A DNA stretch of 41,001 bases from Bacillus sp. Marseille-P3661 (GTDB taxonomy: Bacteria; Bacillota; Bacilli; Bacillales; Bacillaceae_J). The stretch is taken from positions 1-41,001 of the forward strand of contig NZ_LT965960.1 in the NCBI RefSeq assembly GCF_900240995.1, given 5' to 3'. The position numbers and the translations under genes are program-made. This document shows positions 40,906-41,001 of this stretch, piece after piece. Each line of letters starts with the position of its first letter. Position 1 is the first letter of the stretch. Below the pieces are notes generated by a model. It made no database searches and was not told the origin of the DNA. It saw nothing but the letters and a program-made list of their open reading frames with translations.

Positions 40906-41001
40906 TTACTTAACTTGAGCGATTGCTTTATCGATATCTGCTCTGATTGCTGTTAATGTTGTATAGTTTACTTGAGCCTCAGTGTTATTGACTGTTTCTG
41001 T
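40906..41001 (-). CDS. C-terminal end of an unidentified protein, cut by window edge
   Basis: The last 31 codons of a minus-strand gene are present, ending ADIDKAIAQVK. The composition (Thr, Asn, Gln, Ala, few charges) suggests a secreted or surface-type helix, but too little is seen to name it. A strong terminator follows the stop, which supports a real gene end. Confidence 0.6.
   Translation of the reverse strand, partial: TETVNNTEAQVNYTTLTAIRADIDKAIAQVK

Overview
The window is chromosomal DNA of a low-GC, endospore-forming member of the Bacillaceae. The evidence is the set of small Bacillus spore and YozX-type proteins (SspH, SpoVIF, YozD, YozE, DUF4025/YozQ), a type B RNase P RNA, AGGAGG-like ribosome binding sites, frequent TTG/GTG starts, and many intrinsic terminators. 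I cannot name the species. It is mostly ordinary, densely packed housekeeping and accessory sequence with genes on both strands.

Layout. 0-2.7 kb: 5' end of an IS1182-type transposase cut by the window edge, a TANGO2/NRDE protein, a YwaF-type membrane protein, a DUF3055 protein and a stretch with tiny coupled ORFs. 2.7-4.3 kb: a Cys-rich small protein, a coiled-coil protein and a YitT-family membrane protein. 4.3-7.5 kb: a minus-strand sulfur operon: phosphosulfolactate synthase, a histidine-type phosphatase, CysH and the sulfate permease CysP. Read together these import sulfate, form sulfite and could add it to PEP to make 3-sulfolactate, a spore solute in Bacillus. A divergent MFS transporter follows. 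9.2-13.7 kb: small hypothetical and spore-type genes, an alpha/beta hydrolase, an Hsp20 protein, a methyltransferase, yozD and rnpB. 13.7-22.98 kb: a zinc-ribbon protein, SDR and aldo/keto reductases, an AEC transporter, a HAD hydrolase, SspH, a large DUF2157-GDYXXLXY membrane protein, an RluA pseudouridine synthase and a LOG-type hydrolase.

23.2-23.85 kb holds a strict 52-bp tandem array of 11 hairpin units beside an FRG-domain protein. A small gene at 24.9 kb has a promoter carrying two identical 12-bp operator-like repeats. 25.2-29.7 kb: an unknown gene, a stalk-LysM secreted protein and the 5-oxoprolinase operon pxpB-pxpA-pxpC. 29.9-35.1 kb: a hemolysin III family protein, two unknown genes, DUF2935, a phosphodiesterase, a ZIP transporter, SpoVIF with a SigK-like promoter, and a GalT/HIT-like DUF4931 protein. 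35.3-36.0 kb: a second tandem array (214-bp units, about 3 copies) next to a tRNA Lys-Ser-Glu operon. 37-41 kb: yozE, a SleB-type cortex hydrolase, a truncated hemoglobin behind a perfect Fnr box placed at about -41.5, a secreted protein sharing its core domain with the LysM protein, and a VanW protein. The right edge cuts another gene.

The most notable items are the two hairpin-rich arrays, the sulfolactate-type operon with an alternative phosphatase, the shared His-rich extracellular domain whose Cys is replaced by Asp in one paralogue, the Fnr-controlled hemoglobin and the twin-operator promoter.
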